Both the position numbers and the translations under genes were made by a program. From NCBI RefSeq assembly GCF_900108475.1, contig NZ_FNWO01000010.1, positions 1 through 64,000 of the forward strand: a DNA stretch of 64,000 nucleotides. Direction: 5' to 3'. Positions 7,958-16,663 of the stretch are shown piece after piece. Position 1 is the stretch's first letter; each line of letters begins with the position of its first letter. Below the pieces are notes generated by a model, which ran no database searches, had not been told where the DNA came from, and saw nothing but the letters and a program-made list of their open reading frames with translations. Source of the DNA: Magnetospirillum fulvum (GTDB taxonomy: Bacteria; Pseudomonadota; Alphaproteobacteria; Rhodospirillales; Magnetospirillaceae).

Positions 7958-9943
7958 ATGATCGCCGAAACCGGCCATTTCGCCCTGGTGCTGGCCCTGG
8001 CCGTCGCCATCGTTCAGGCGTCGGTGCCGCTGGCCGGTGCCCGGCGCGGCAAGATGGCCTGGATGGCCGTGGCCGGTCCGGCCACGATGCTGCAATTCCT
8101 CTTCATCGCCATCGCCTTCGCCGCGCTGACCCATGGCTATATCACCAGCGATTTCTCGCTGATCAACGTCGCCAGCAACAGCCACACCGAAAAGCCGATG
8201 CTCTACAAGGTCGCCGGGGTGTGGGGCAACCACGAGGGCTCGCTGCTGCTGTGGGTAACGATCCTCGCTCTGTTCGGGCTGGCGGTCACCCTGTTCGGCC
8301 GCAATCTGCCGCCGGGATTGAAAGCCCGCGCGCTGGCGGTCCAGGCAATGATCTCGATCGGCTTTCTGCTGTTCCTGCTGCTGACCTCGAATCCGTTCCA
8401 GCGGGTTGATCCGGCCCCGTTCGACGGTAACGGCCTCAATCCGATGTTGCAGGATCCCGGTCTGGCCTTCCATCCGCCGATGCTCTATCTCGGCTATGTC
8501 GGCTTCTCGATGGCCTTTTCCTTCGCCATCGCCGCGTTGCTCGAAGGTCGGGTCGATGCCGCCTGGGCGCGCTGGGTGCGGCCGTGGACGCTGGCCGCCT
8601 GGGTGCTGCTGACCGGCGGGATCGTGCTCGGCTCGTGGTGGGCCTATTACACCCTGGGCTGGGGCGGCTGGTGGTATTGGGATCCGGTCGAAAACGCTTC
8701 GTTCATGCCCTGGCTGGTCGGCACCGCTCTGCTGCATTCGGCGATCGTCGTCGAAAAGCGCGACGCGCTGAAAAGCTGGACGATTCTGCTGGCGATCATC
8801 ACCTTCGGCTTCTCGCTGCTGGGAACCTTCCTGGTTCGCTCGGGGGTGCTGACCTCGGTTCATGCCTTCGCCACCGATCCGGCCCGCGGCGTGTTCATTC
8901 TGCTGCTGCTGGTGCTGGCGGTCGGCGGCTCGCTGGCGCTGTATGCCGCGCGGGCGCCCTCGATGAAGATGGGCGGGCTGTTCTCGCCGATCTCGCGCGA
9001 GGGCTCGCTGCTGTTCAACAATGTGCTGATGTCGACCGGGGCGGCGACGGTGCTGCTCGGCACTCTCTATCCCCTGATCGCCGATGCGTTCGGTCTGGGC
9101 AAGGTTTCGGTCGGTCCGCCCTTCTTCAATTCGGTGTTCCTGCCGCTGATGGTGCCGATGGTGCTGGTGATGGCGCTGGCCCCGATGATGTCGTGGAAGC
9201 GGGGCGATCTCCCTGGCGTGTTGGGGCGGCTGAAGATCGTCGCGGTGATTTCGGTGCTGGTCGCGGCGGCGACGTGGCAGATGCAGGGCGGGTCCGCCGG
9301 TCCGTGGTGGAGCGCCGCCGGTCTTGGCCTCGCCGCCTGGCTGGGCCTGGGGACGCTGGCCGATCTGGCCGACCGCATCCGTCTGTTCCAGGCGCCGGTT
9401 CAGGCGCCGTTCCGCGCCTTTGCCCTGCCGCGCTCGACCTGGGGGATGATGGTCGCCCATTTCGGTCTGGCGGTGTTCATCGTCGGCCTGACCGCGTCGT
9501 CGGCCTGGACCACGGAAAAGGTCCAGACCCAGAAGATCGGCGAGACGATCGAAATCGCCGGGTATCAGGTCACCCTGAAAGGGGTCGAGCCGGTTCCCGG
9601 CCCCAATTACATCGCCCGGCGCGGCACCTTCGAAATCGCCCGCGGCGGACGGGTGCTCTACCAGTTGCAGCCGGAGAAGCGGGCCTATCGCACCCCGCCC
9701 CGGCCGATCACCACGGCGGCGATCCGCTCGGGCATCACCGGTGACCTGTACGTCGTGATCGGCGATCCCGACGGCAAGGAGGGGGCCGAGACCGGCTATG
9801 TCACCCGGCTTTATTTCAATCCCTGCATTCCCTGGCTGTGGGCCGGCGGCCTGCTGCTGATGGTGGGCGGGCTGATCAGTCTGGCCGACCGCCGTCACCG
9901 GATCGGGGCTCCGGCCCGGGCCAGTCGTTCGGCCGTCGCGTAA
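7958..9943 (+). CDS. ccmF: Cytochrome c heme lyase subunit CcmF
   Basis: A 661-residue polytopic membrane protein, normal length for CcmF. The WWD signature is clear (WGGWWYWDPVENASFMPWL near 230), along with conserved histidine motifs (VASNSHTEKPMLYKVAGVWGNHEGS, FHPPMLYLGYVG, LLHSAIVVEKR). With CcmH and CcmI it ligates heme to apocytochrome CxxCH motifs in the periplasm. It sits between ccmE and ccmG with short gaps, in the operon order common to alphaproteobacteria. Confidence 0.97.
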   Translation: MIAETGHFALVLALAVAIVQASVPLAGARRGKMAWMAVAGPATMLQFLFIAIAFAALTHGYITSDFSLINVASNSHTEKPMLYKVAGVWGNHEGSLLLWVTILALFGLAVTLFGRNLPPGLKARALAVQAMISIGFLLFLLLTSNPFQRVDPAPFDGNGLNPMLQDPGLAFHPPMLYLGYVGFSMAFSFAIAALLEGRVDAAWARWVRPWTLAAWVLLTGGIVLGSWWAYYTLGWGGWWYWDPVENASFMPWLVGTALLHSAIVVEKRDALKSWTILLAIITFGFSLLGTFLVRSGVLTSVHAFATDPARGVFILLLLVLAVGGSLALYAARAPSMKMGGLFSPISREGSLLFNNVLMSTGAATVLLGTLYPLIADAFGLGKVSVGPPFFNSVFLPLMVPMVLVMALAPMMSWKRGDLPGVLGRLKIVAVISVLVAAATWQMQGGSAGPWWSAAGLGLAAWLGLGTLADLADRIRLFQAPVQAPFRAFALPRSTWGMMVAHFGLAVFIVGLTASSAWTTEKVQTQKIGETIEIAGYQVTLKGVEPVPGPNYIARRGTFEIARGGRVLYQLQPEKRAYRTPPRPITTAAIRSGITGDLYVVIGDPDGKEGAETGYVTRLYFNPCIPWLWAGGLLLMVGGLISLADRRHRIGAPARASRSAVA

Positions 9944-9958
9944 CGAAAGGGGCCGCCG

Positions 9959-10498
9959 ATGCGTCGCGTTCTCTACCTGCTGCCGGTTCTGATCTTCGTC
10001 GGTCTGACCGTGCTGTTCCTTAAAGGGCTGACGATGGACCCGCGCGAGATCCCCTCGGTTCTGATCGACCGCCCCGTGCCCGAGATGGCGCTGGCTCCGC
10101 TGCCCGGCCGGGGCGCGGAGAGCGGGCTCGCGAGCGCCGATCTGAAGGGGCGGGTGTCGGTGGTCAACATCTATGGCTCGTGGTGCATCGCCTGCGTCCA
10201 GGAACACCCGACCCTGATGGCGCTGAAAAGCCGGGGCGAGGTGCCGATCCACGGCATCGACTGGCGCGACGATCCCGAGCAGGGGGCGGCGTGGCTGAAG
10301 AAGCACGGCGATCCCTATCAACGGGTCGGCAGCGATCCCGCCCCCGGCCGCGCCGCGGTCGATTTCGGCGTCACGGGCGCTCCGGAAAGCTTCATCGTCG
10401 ATCGCAACGGCATCATCCGCTACAAGCATGTCGGACCGATCACCCCCGACAACTGGCGCAAGACCTTGCTGCCGATCATCCGGGAGCTGGAGAAATGA
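9959..10498 (+). CDS. ccmG: Thiol:disulfide interchange protein CcmG/DsbE
   Basis: A 179-residue membrane-anchored thioredoxin-like protein (anchor about residues 5-25). The active site is W75-C76-I-A-C79; the more usual CcmG sequence is WCxPC, so the alanine before the second cysteine is a small departure. The cis-proline segment is GAPESFIVD. It keeps apocytochrome cysteines or CcmH reduced for heme ligation. The stop overlaps the ccmH start (ATGA). Confidence 0.94.
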   Translation: MRRVLYLLPVLIFVGLTVLFLKGLTMDPREIPSVLIDRPVPEMALAPLPGRGAESGLASADLKGRVSVVNIYGSWCIACVQEHPTLMALKSRGEVPIHGIDWRDDPEQGAAWLKKHGDPYQRVGSDPAPGRAAVDFGVTGAPESFIVDRNGIIRYKHVGPITPDNWRKTLLPIIRELEK

Positions 10499-10974
10499 GG
10501 CACCTTGTCCTGGGCGTTCTTCTGTTGGGCCTCTGCGCGGCCTCGCCCGCTTGGGCGGTCAATCCCGACGAGATGCTGAAAGACCCGGCCAAGGAAGCCC
10601 GCGCCCGCGACCTGGGCCGCGAGTTGCGCTGCGTGGTCTGCCAGAACCAGTCGATTGACGATTCCGACGCCGATCTGGCCCGCGACCTGCGCCTGATCGT
10701 CCGTGAGCGAATCGACCTGGGTGACAGCGATAACGACGTCCGTCGCTTTCTGGTCGAGCGCTATGGCGATTACGTGCTGCTGAAGCCGCCGTTCAAATCC
10801 TCGACCCTGGTGTTGTGGCTGGGGCCGCCGGTGCTGTTGCTGGGCGCGGCGGCGACGGTCGCACTGTTCTATCGCCGCCGCCGTCGCACCACCGTTCCGC
10901 CCGCGGTCGAAGTGCCGCTCAGCCCTGAGGAACAGCGCCGTCTCGACCGGCTGCTGAAGGAGAGCGGCCAATGA
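10495..10974 (+). CDS. ccmH: Cytochrome c maturation protein CcmH (CycL)
   Basis: A 159-residue protein: signal peptide ending near SPAWA (about residue 22), a short helical periplasmic domain with the redox motif LRC46VVC49QNQS, one membrane helix (about 103-122) and a charged cytoplasmic tail. It reduces apocytochrome c for heme attachment together with CcmG. Overlaps both neighbours by four bases (ATGA at each end), so ccmG-ccmH-ccmI form a coupled set. It is the short one-domain form; the TPR part is the separate ccmI. Confidence 0.95.
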   Translation: MRHLVLGVLLLGLCAASPAWAVNPDEMLKDPAKEARARDLGRELRCVVCQNQSIDDSDADLARDLRLIVRERIDLGDSDNDVRRFLVERYGDYVLLKPPFKSSTLVLWLGPPVLLLGAAATVALFYRRRRRTTVPPAVEVPLSPEEQRRLDRLLKESGQ

Positions 10975-11798
10975 TCTGGATTTTGTTCGGTGGGTTGACC
11001 GCGCTGGCGATGCTGGGGCTGCTGATGCCGCTGCTGCGTCCAGCCCCCGCCGGGTCGGCGCGCTCGGCCTATGACATGGCGGTCTATCGCGATCAGCTCG
11101 ACGAGATCAGCCGCGATATCGAGCGCGGATTGCTGTCGCCCGATCAGGCCGAGGCCGCCCGCACCGAGATCAAGCGGCGGATGTTGACCGCCGCCGAGGG
11201 CGGGGCCGCCGCGATTGCCGCCGAGACCGAGCGGACCGGCGGCTGGCCGTCCTGGTTGATCGCGCTGGGCCTGCCGCTGCTGGCCTTCGGCGGCTATGCC
11301 CTGCTGGGCTCGCCCAATCTGCCCGATCAGCCCTATTCCGAGCGCGCGGCCGAGATCGCCGAAATCCGCAGCCAGGTTGCGATGATCGAAACGACGGTGA
11401 AGCGGCTGGAAGAGAAGGTGAAGGCCAATCCGTCCGACGGCAAGAATTGGGCGATGCTGGCCCGGTCGCAGCGGGCGATCGGCCGGACCGAGGCGGCCAA
11501 GGACTCCTATCGCAAGGCGATTCCGTTGCTGCCCGAGGCGATCGAGCCCCGGATCGAGCTGGCCGGATTGCTGATCGAGGAAGGCCAGGGACCGGTGCCC
11601 GAGGCGGTCGATCTGCTGCGTCAGGTGCTGGCCCACGAGCCCGATCAGCCCGACGCGCTGTATTTCGTTGCCCAGGCCGAACTGGCCGCCGGTCGGCGCG
11701 ATCAGGCCAAGGCGATGTTGTCGCGTCTGGCCGGTCTGCTGCCGGCCGGGTCGTCGGACCGGGTCGAGGTCGAAAAGCAACTCGACCGCTTGAAATAG
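10971..11798 (+). CDS. ccmI: Cytochrome c biogenesis TPR protein CcmI (CycH)
   Basis: A 275-residue protein with two N-terminal membrane helices (about 1-20 and 90-112) separated by a helical cytoplasmic loop, followed by tetratricopeptide-like repeats (about 135-270: NWAMLARSQRAIGRTEAAKDSYRKAIPLLPEA and similar). The TPR domain holds apocytochrome c C-termini for CcmF/CcmH. Last gene of the ccm operon. Confidence 0.92.
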   Translation: MIWILFGGLTALAMLGLLMPLLRPAPAGSARSAYDMAVYRDQLDEISRDIERGLLSPDQAEAARTEIKRRMLTAAEGGAAAIAAETERTGGWPSWLIALGLPLLAFGGYALLGSPNLPDQPYSERAAEIAEIRSQVAMIETTVKRLEEKVKANPSDGKNWAMLARSQRAIGRTEAAKDSYRKAIPLLPEAIEPRIELAGLLIEEGQGPVPEAVDLLRQVLAHEPDQPDALYFVAQAELAAGRRDQAKAMLSRLAGLLPAGSSDRVEVEKQLDRLK

Positions 11799-11852
11799 TG
11801 GGGGCGGGTCCGGCGAGGGCCGGGGGCCGACCGAATCATTGGGGGACGTTTT

Positions 11853-13091
11853 ATGCTGCAAAGCCTCGCGGGCCTTGCCGGTCTGATCCTTATTGCCATT
11901 CTTCTGTCGGAAAAGCGCAGGCAGGCTCCGATTCGTCTGATCTTGGCCGGTCTGGCCATCCAGATCGGACTGGCATTATTGCTGTTGAAAGTCCCGGCGG
12001 CGAAGGGGCTGTTCCTGGCCCTGAACGAGGCGGTCGATGCGTTGCAGGCGGCGACGCTGACCGGGACCGCGTTCGTGTTCGGCTATGTCGGCGGCGGTCC
12101 GGCTCCGTGGAGCATCGCCAATCCCAGCGCCGGGTTCGTGCTGGCCTTCCAGGCGCTGCCGATGGTGCTGGTGATGAGCGCGCTGTCGGCGCTGCTCTAT
12201 CACTGGCGGATTCTGCCGCTGGTGGTGCGGACGATCTCGCGGTTGCTGGAACGCGCGCTTGGCGTCGGTGGCGCGGTCGGGGTCTCGGCCTCGGCCACCG
12301 CGTTCCTGGGGATGATCGAAGCGCCGCTGCTGATCCGTCCCTATATCGCGGCGCTGTCACGGGGCGAGTTGTTCCTGGTGATGACGACCGGGATGTCGAC
12401 GATCGCCGGAACCGTGATGGTGCTGTACGCGACCTTTCTGAAAGGGGTGATCCCCGATCCGATCGGTCATCTGCTGACCGCCTCGTTGATTTCGATTCCC
12501 GCCGCGATCATGGTCGGCAAGATCATGATCCCCGACGAGGCCCGGACCGGGGCCGCCAGCCTCAGCGATGCCCACGGCTATGGCGGCGCGATGGATGCGG
12601 TGGTGCACGGCACCCTGGACGGGGTGCGGCTGCTGGTCGGGATCTGCGCGATGCTGGTGGTGCTGGTCGCCCTGGTCAGCCTCGCCAACGGGGTTTTGGC
12701 CCATCTGCCGCCGGTGTGGGGCGAGCCGCTGTCGTTGCAGCGGATGTTGGGTTGGGCGATGGCGCCGGTGGCGTGGATGATGGGGGTTCCCTCGGCCGAG
12801 ATCGTCACCGCCGGAAGCCTGATGGGGACCAAGACGGTGCTGAACGAGTTGCTGGCCTATCTCCAACTGGCCCAACTGCCCGAAGGAGCCCTGTCGGAAC
12901 GCTCGCGCTTGATTATGACCTATGGCCTGTGCGGCTTTGCCAATCTGGGCTCGCTCGGCATCCTGATCGCCGGGCTGTCGGTGATGGCGCCGACGCGGCG
13001 GGCCGAGATTGTTGGGTTGGGAGCGCGTTCGATCGTCTCGGGAACCCTCGCGAGTTGTATAACGGGGGCGGTGGTCGGATTGCTGCTCTGA
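11853..13091 (+). CDS. Concentrative nucleoside transporter, NupC family
   Basis: A 412-residue inner-membrane symporter that brings nucleosides in with H+ or Na+. The CNT core is recognisable: SASATAFLGMIEAPLLIRPYI (the first helical-hairpin region), VMTTGMSTIAGTVMVLYATF, and the C-terminal GVPSAEIVTAGSLMGTKTVLNE and GLCGFANLGSLGI segments that form the substrate and ion site. Around nine or ten membrane helices are predicted. A GGGGGA ribosome site precedes the ATG. It lies downstream of ccmI by 54 bp, but a functional link is not evident. Confidence 0.88.
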   Translation: MLQSLAGLAGLILIAILLSEKRRQAPIRLILAGLAIQIGLALLLLKVPAAKGLFLALNEAVDALQAATLTGTAFVFGYVGGGPAPWSIANPSAGFVLAFQALPMVLVMSALSALLYHWRILPLVVRTISRLLERALGVGGAVGVSASATAFLGMIEAPLLIRPYIAALSRGELFLVMTTGMSTIAGTVMVLYATFLKGVIPDPIGHLLTASLISIPAAIMVGKIMIPDEARTGAASLSDAHGYGGAMDAVVHGTLDGVRLLVGICAMLVVLVALVSLANGVLAHLPPVWGEPLSLQRMLGWAMAPVAWMMGVPSAEIVTAGSLMGTKTVLNELLAYLQLAQLPEGALSERSRLIMTYGLCGFANLGSLGILIAGLSVMAPTRRAEIVGLGARSIVSGTLASCITGAVVGLLL

Positions 13092-13149
13092 CTCCCTTCA
13101 TATGGCGGACGTTTACAAGACCGGCTGAATCCTGCATCGTTCCCAGACC

Positions 13150-16100
13150 ATGAGCCCTGGCGACGATTCGATTCAACTGCTTATCATCGAAGATAACCCC
13201 GGTGACCGGCGGTTGATTGAGATTGCTTTGGCCGATGCGATGCCGGACTGGGCGGTCAGCTCTTGTTCCTGCCTGGCCGAGGCGCTGACCCAGGCCCCGT
13301 TCGACCGCTTCGATTGTCTGCTGTCCGATCTCGGCCTGCCCGACGCCCAGGGGATCGAATCCGTCCTTGCCCTGCGGGCTCAGGCCCCCAGCAAGGCGCT
13401 GGTGGTGCTGACCGGGCTCGATGACGAGCGGGTCGCGCAGGAGGCAATCCGCGCCGGAGCCCAGGATTATATCGTCAAATCCGATGCCGGTCTGACGATG
13501 CTGCCCCGGGTGATCCGCCACGCGATCGAGCGCCAGCAATCGCAAAGCGCGCTCGAGGCGTCGCATCGGACGGCGCAGGCCCTGCTCGACGCCAGCCGCG
13601 ACGTCGCGATGCTGCTCGACAGCGATGGTCGGATTCTGACCCTGAACGCGGTGGCCGAAGGCTATCTTGGCCGCCCGCTCGACCAGTTGATCGGGGTGTC
13701 GCTGTTCGATTTGCTGCCCGACAGTCTGGTCGCCCATCGCCGCGCCTATCTGGCCGAGGCGCTGAACAGCGGCGAGACGGTCGAGTTCGAGGATACCGAC
13801 GGGCTGCATTGGTTCGCCAACCGCCTGCGCGCCGTCGCTGGCGAGGTGCCGGGCCAGCATCGCTGTGCCCTGTTCTCCCACGACAGCACCGCCGAGCGCG
13901 CCGCCGCCGCCAAGCTGGCCGAGGCCAAGGACGAAGCCGACGTCGCCAACCGGGCCAAGACCGAATTCATGGGGCGGATGAGCCGCGATATCCGCACCCC
14001 CTTGAACGACGTGATCGGCTTTGCCGAGATGATCTCGACCGAGATGTTGGGGCCGCTGGCCCAGCCCGGCTATCGCGATTACGCCGAGACGATCTATCGC
14101 TCCGGCTCGCAGATTTTGAAACTGATCGACCGTATCACCGACGTTTCGATGCTGGAAACCGCGCTGTTGAAAGATCAGGCGTCGTACCGCGATCTGGTCG
14201 AACTGTCGCCCGATCTGATCTGCGTCTGCGTCGATGGGGTGATCCGCCGCATCAACGCCGCCGGGCTGGGGATGTTGCGGGCTCCGGCCCCGTCGTCGTG
14301 CGAGGGGCGGCGCTTTGTCGAGTTCGTCCATGTCGATTACCGGACGATGTTCGAATCCGGCCTGGACGTCTTGTGCGAGGAAGGCCACCCGATGCCGGTC
14401 AAGGTGGTCACCTTCGCCGGGCGGGTCCGCGACGTCGAATTGTCGGCGGTGCCGCTGCGGCGCGAAGGCCATACCGCCGTGCTGCTGGTCGGCCGCGATA
14501 CCACCGAGGTAACGGCGGCGATGCGGGCGGTGGCGGCGCGCGAGCATCGCATCCGCGCCATCATGGACACGGTGATGGACGGGATCGTCACCATCGACGA
14601 GGAAGGCACCCTGCTGAATGCCAACCTGTCGGTCGAGCGGATCTTTGGCTATTCGCTGACCGAAGTGGTCGGCTCGCACGTCTCGCTGCTGCTGCCCGAA
14701 CTGGATTCCAGCCGACTGACCGTGGCGATCCACGATTACCTGTCGCGCAGCTTCGGCGCGGTGGTGGGGGCCGAAGCGGTGGGACGGCGCAAGGACGGTA
14801 CCGCTTTCCCGGTCCATATGTCGGTGTCGGAATTGCGGGTGGAAAAACGCCGCCTGTTCACCGGGACGTTGCGCGATCTGTCCGAGAACAAGCAACTGGC
14901 CCAGCGGGTCGATTATCTTGCCAACCACGACCCGCTGACCGACCTGCCCAACCGCACCGGGCTGGCCGAGCGGCTGGGACTGGCCGTCATCCGCGCCCGC
15001 GACAGTGCGCGGATGGTTGCGGTGGTGACGGTCGATCTCGACGGCTTTACCACCATCAACGATTCGCTTGGCCACGAATCCGGCAATCTGGTGCTGCGCG
15101 AGACGGCGCGGCGGCTGGCCCAGAACACCGGGCCGGACGGCACCGCCGCCCGGCTGGCCGGGGATGAATTCGCGGTGGTGCTGCCGCAATTGCGTGATGC
15201 GGGCGAGGTCTCGGCCGGGGTCGAGCGGATTCGCGAGGCGCTGAACCGTCCCTACATGATCCAGGGCAGCGAACTGACGATCGGGGCCGATATCGGTGTT
15301 TCGGTCTTTCCCCGCGATGGCGAGGACGCGTTCGACCTGCTGCGTAACGCCGAGGTAGCGCTGCATTCGGTCAAGCGGCTGGAAGATTCGCGGCTGGGCT
15401 TCTTCGATGCGGCGATGTCGTTCAAGGTGACCGAGCGGCTGACGCTTGAACGCTCGATCAAGGCGGCGCTGAAGGCCGATCAGTTCGAGCTGTTCTTCCA
15501 GCCCCAGGTCCGCCTGATCGATTTCCATCTGGTCGGAGCCGAGGCGCTGATCCGCTGGCGTCATCCCGAACTGGGCATCATCACTCCGGACAAATTCATC
15601 CCGGTCGCCGAGGAAACCGGCCTGATCGTTCCGATGGGAACCTGGGTGCTGCAAAGCGCCTGCCGCCATCTGCGACGGTGGGACGATCTTGGCATGAAGG
15701 GGCTGCGGATGGGGGTCAACATCTCGGGCCGCCAGTTCCGCGAGGAGGATCTGGCCGATCTGGTCGCCGACGCGATCGTCGAGAGCGGCGTCAATCCCGC
15801 CCAACTCGACCTCGAACTGACCGAAAGCATGTTGATGGCCGACGGCGAGGCGACGCTGAAGATTCTGCGCGCCCTGGCCCGGCTCGGCGTCACCCTGTCG
15901 ATCGACGATTTCGGCACCGGCTATTCGTCGCTGGCCTATCTGAAGCGCTTCCCGGTCAATACCGTCAAGATTGATCGCACCTTCGTCAGCGATCTCGACC
16001 AGGACAAGGACGGGCGCGCCATCGCCAACGCGATCATCTCGCTGGCCCATTCCCTGGGGATGAAGACGATCGCCGAGGGGGTTGAGACCGAGGCCCAGGC

Positions 16101-16260
16101 AGCGATGCTGGCCAGCCATGGCTGCAACGAAATTCAGGGATATCTGATTGAGCGGCCGCTTCCGGCTGCTGAATTTAGCGCCTTCGTCGCCCGCTATGGC
16201 GCAAATGGCGGGCGGGGATCGGTCGGGTCGCGGCTATCCCTGGTGCAGGAGGGGGGGTGA
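13150..16260 (+). CDS. Receiver-PAS-HisKA-like-PAS-PAS-GGDEF-EAL signalling protein
   Basis: A 1036-residue cytoplasmic c-di-GMP protein. Order: receiver domain (1-125, phospho-acceptor in LLSDLGLPD), PAS (about 130-250), a histidine-kinase dimerisation-like helix pair (about 262-335), two PAS regions (about 345-455, 460-585), GGDEF (about 595-750) and EAL (about 765-1015). In the kinase-like part, the usual H-E/D-L-R-T-P box reads S278-R279-D-I-R-T-P, so the phosphate-accepting histidine is Arg, and no kinase ATPase domain follows. The cyclase motif is AGDEF (670-674), a form sometimes active, without an RxxD I-site. The EAL domain has EAL (798-800), ELTES and DDFGTGYSS (919-927), so phosphodiesterase activity is likely. 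Followed two bases later by the DivK-like gene. Confidence 0.9.
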   Translation: MSPGDDSIQLLIIEDNPGDRRLIEIALADAMPDWAVSSCSCLAEALTQAPFDRFDCLLSDLGLPDAQGIESVLALRAQAPSKALVVLTGLDDERVAQEAIRAGAQDYIVKSDAGLTMLPRVIRHAIERQQSQSALEASHRTAQALLDASRDVAMLLDSDGRILTLNAVAEGYLGRPLDQLIGVSLFDLLPDSLVAHRRAYLAEALNSGETVEFEDTDGLHWFANRLRAVAGEVPGQHRCALFSHDSTAERAAAAKLAEAKDEADVANRAKTEFMGRMSRDIRTPLNDVIGFAEMISTEMLGPLAQPGYRDYAETIYRSGSQILKLIDRITDVSMLETALLKDQASYRDLVELSPDLICVCVDGVIRRINAAGLGMLRAPAPSSCEGRRFVEFVHVDYRTMFESGLDVLCEEGHPMPVKVVTFAGRVRDVELSAVPLRREGHTAVLLVGRDTTEVTAAMRAVAAREHRIRAIMDTVMDGIVTIDEEGTLLNANLSVERIFGYSLTEVVGSHVSLLLPELDSSRLTVAIHDYLSRSFGAVVGAEAVGRRKDGTAFPVHMSVSELRVEKRRLFTGTLRDLSENKQLAQRVDYLANHDPLTDLPNRTGLAERLGLAVIRARDSARMVAVVTVDLDGFTTINDSLGHESGNLVLRETARRLAQNTGPDGTAARLAGDEFAVVLPQLRDAGEVSAGVERIREALNRPYMIQGSELTIGADIGVSVFPRDGEDAFDLLRNAEVALHSVKRLEDSRLGFFDAAMSFKVTERLTLERSIKAALKADQFELFFQPQVRLIDFHLVGAEALIRWRHPELGIITPDKFIPVAEETGLIVPMGTWVLQSACRHLRRWDDLGMKGLRMGVNISGRQFREEDLADLVADAIVESGVNPAQLDLELTESMLMADGEATLKILRALARLGVTLSIDDFGTGYSSLAYLKRFPVNTVKIDRTFVSDLDQDKDGRAIANAIISLAHSLGMKTIAEGVETEAQAAMLASHGCNEIQGYLIERPLPAAEFSAFVARYGANGGRGSVGSRLSLVQEGG

Positions 16261-16262
16261 CC

Positions 16263-16643
16263 ATGCCGGGGACCATCGTCATCGTCGAAGATAATGCGAT
16301 GAATATGAAGTTGCTGGAGCAGGCGCTGGGGATCGCGGGCTTTCGCACCGTCAAATCGATGGATGGCGACGGGCTGGTCGATCTCGCCTCGACGGCAGAG
16401 GCCAATCTGATTTTGATGGATATCCAGTTGCCCAAGCATTCGGGGGTCGATCTGCTGAAGCAATTGCGTGCCGACGATCGCACCCGGACGGTGCCGGTGG
16501 TCGCGGTGACCGCCTTTGCCGATCCGGATTCGATCGCGGGATTCCTCGACGAAGGCTTCGATCAGGTCATCACCAAACCGGTCTCGATCCGGAAATTGCT
16601 AGACGAAGTTTCCCGCTATTGCGGCGGCGACGCGACCGCGTAG
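16263..16643 (+). CDS. Single-domain response regulator, DivK-like
   Basis: A 126-residue stand-alone receiver closely resembling Caulobacter DivK (VIVEDNAMNMKLLEQAL, LILMDIQLPKHSG, VPVVAVTAFA, ITKPVSIRKLL). With the ATG at 16263 the phospho-acceptor is D53, the DivK position; a GTG six bases earlier would overlap the previous stop. An AGGAGG sequence lies at good distance from this ATG. In the family it binds kinases or adaptors and controls cell-cycle polarity. Here it is coupled to the large GGDEF-EAL protein, so it may instead tune that protein; whether it is the cell-cycle DivK is uncertain. Confidence 0.82.
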   Translation: MPGTIVIVEDNAMNMKLLEQALGIAGFRTVKSMDGDGLVDLASTAEANLILMDIQLPKHSGVDLLKQLRADDRTRTVPVVAVTAFADPDSIAGFLDEGFDQVITKPVSIRKLLDEVSRYCGGDATA

Positions 16644-16663
16644 GACGACGGTCTTTCGAGACC

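Noticed and set aside
7682-10429. Long open frame on the minus strand opposite ccmE-ccmG (915 codons)
   Set aside because: It lies fully over the well-supported ccm genes, its protein is Gln/Arg/Asp/His-rich with no domain, and it is the kind of antisense frame produced by GC-rich third positions.
12913-16119. Long minus-strand open frame opposite the GGDEF-EAL gene (1068 codons)
   Set aside because: Same reason: antisense to a clear multi-domain gene, with biased composition and no recognisable fold.
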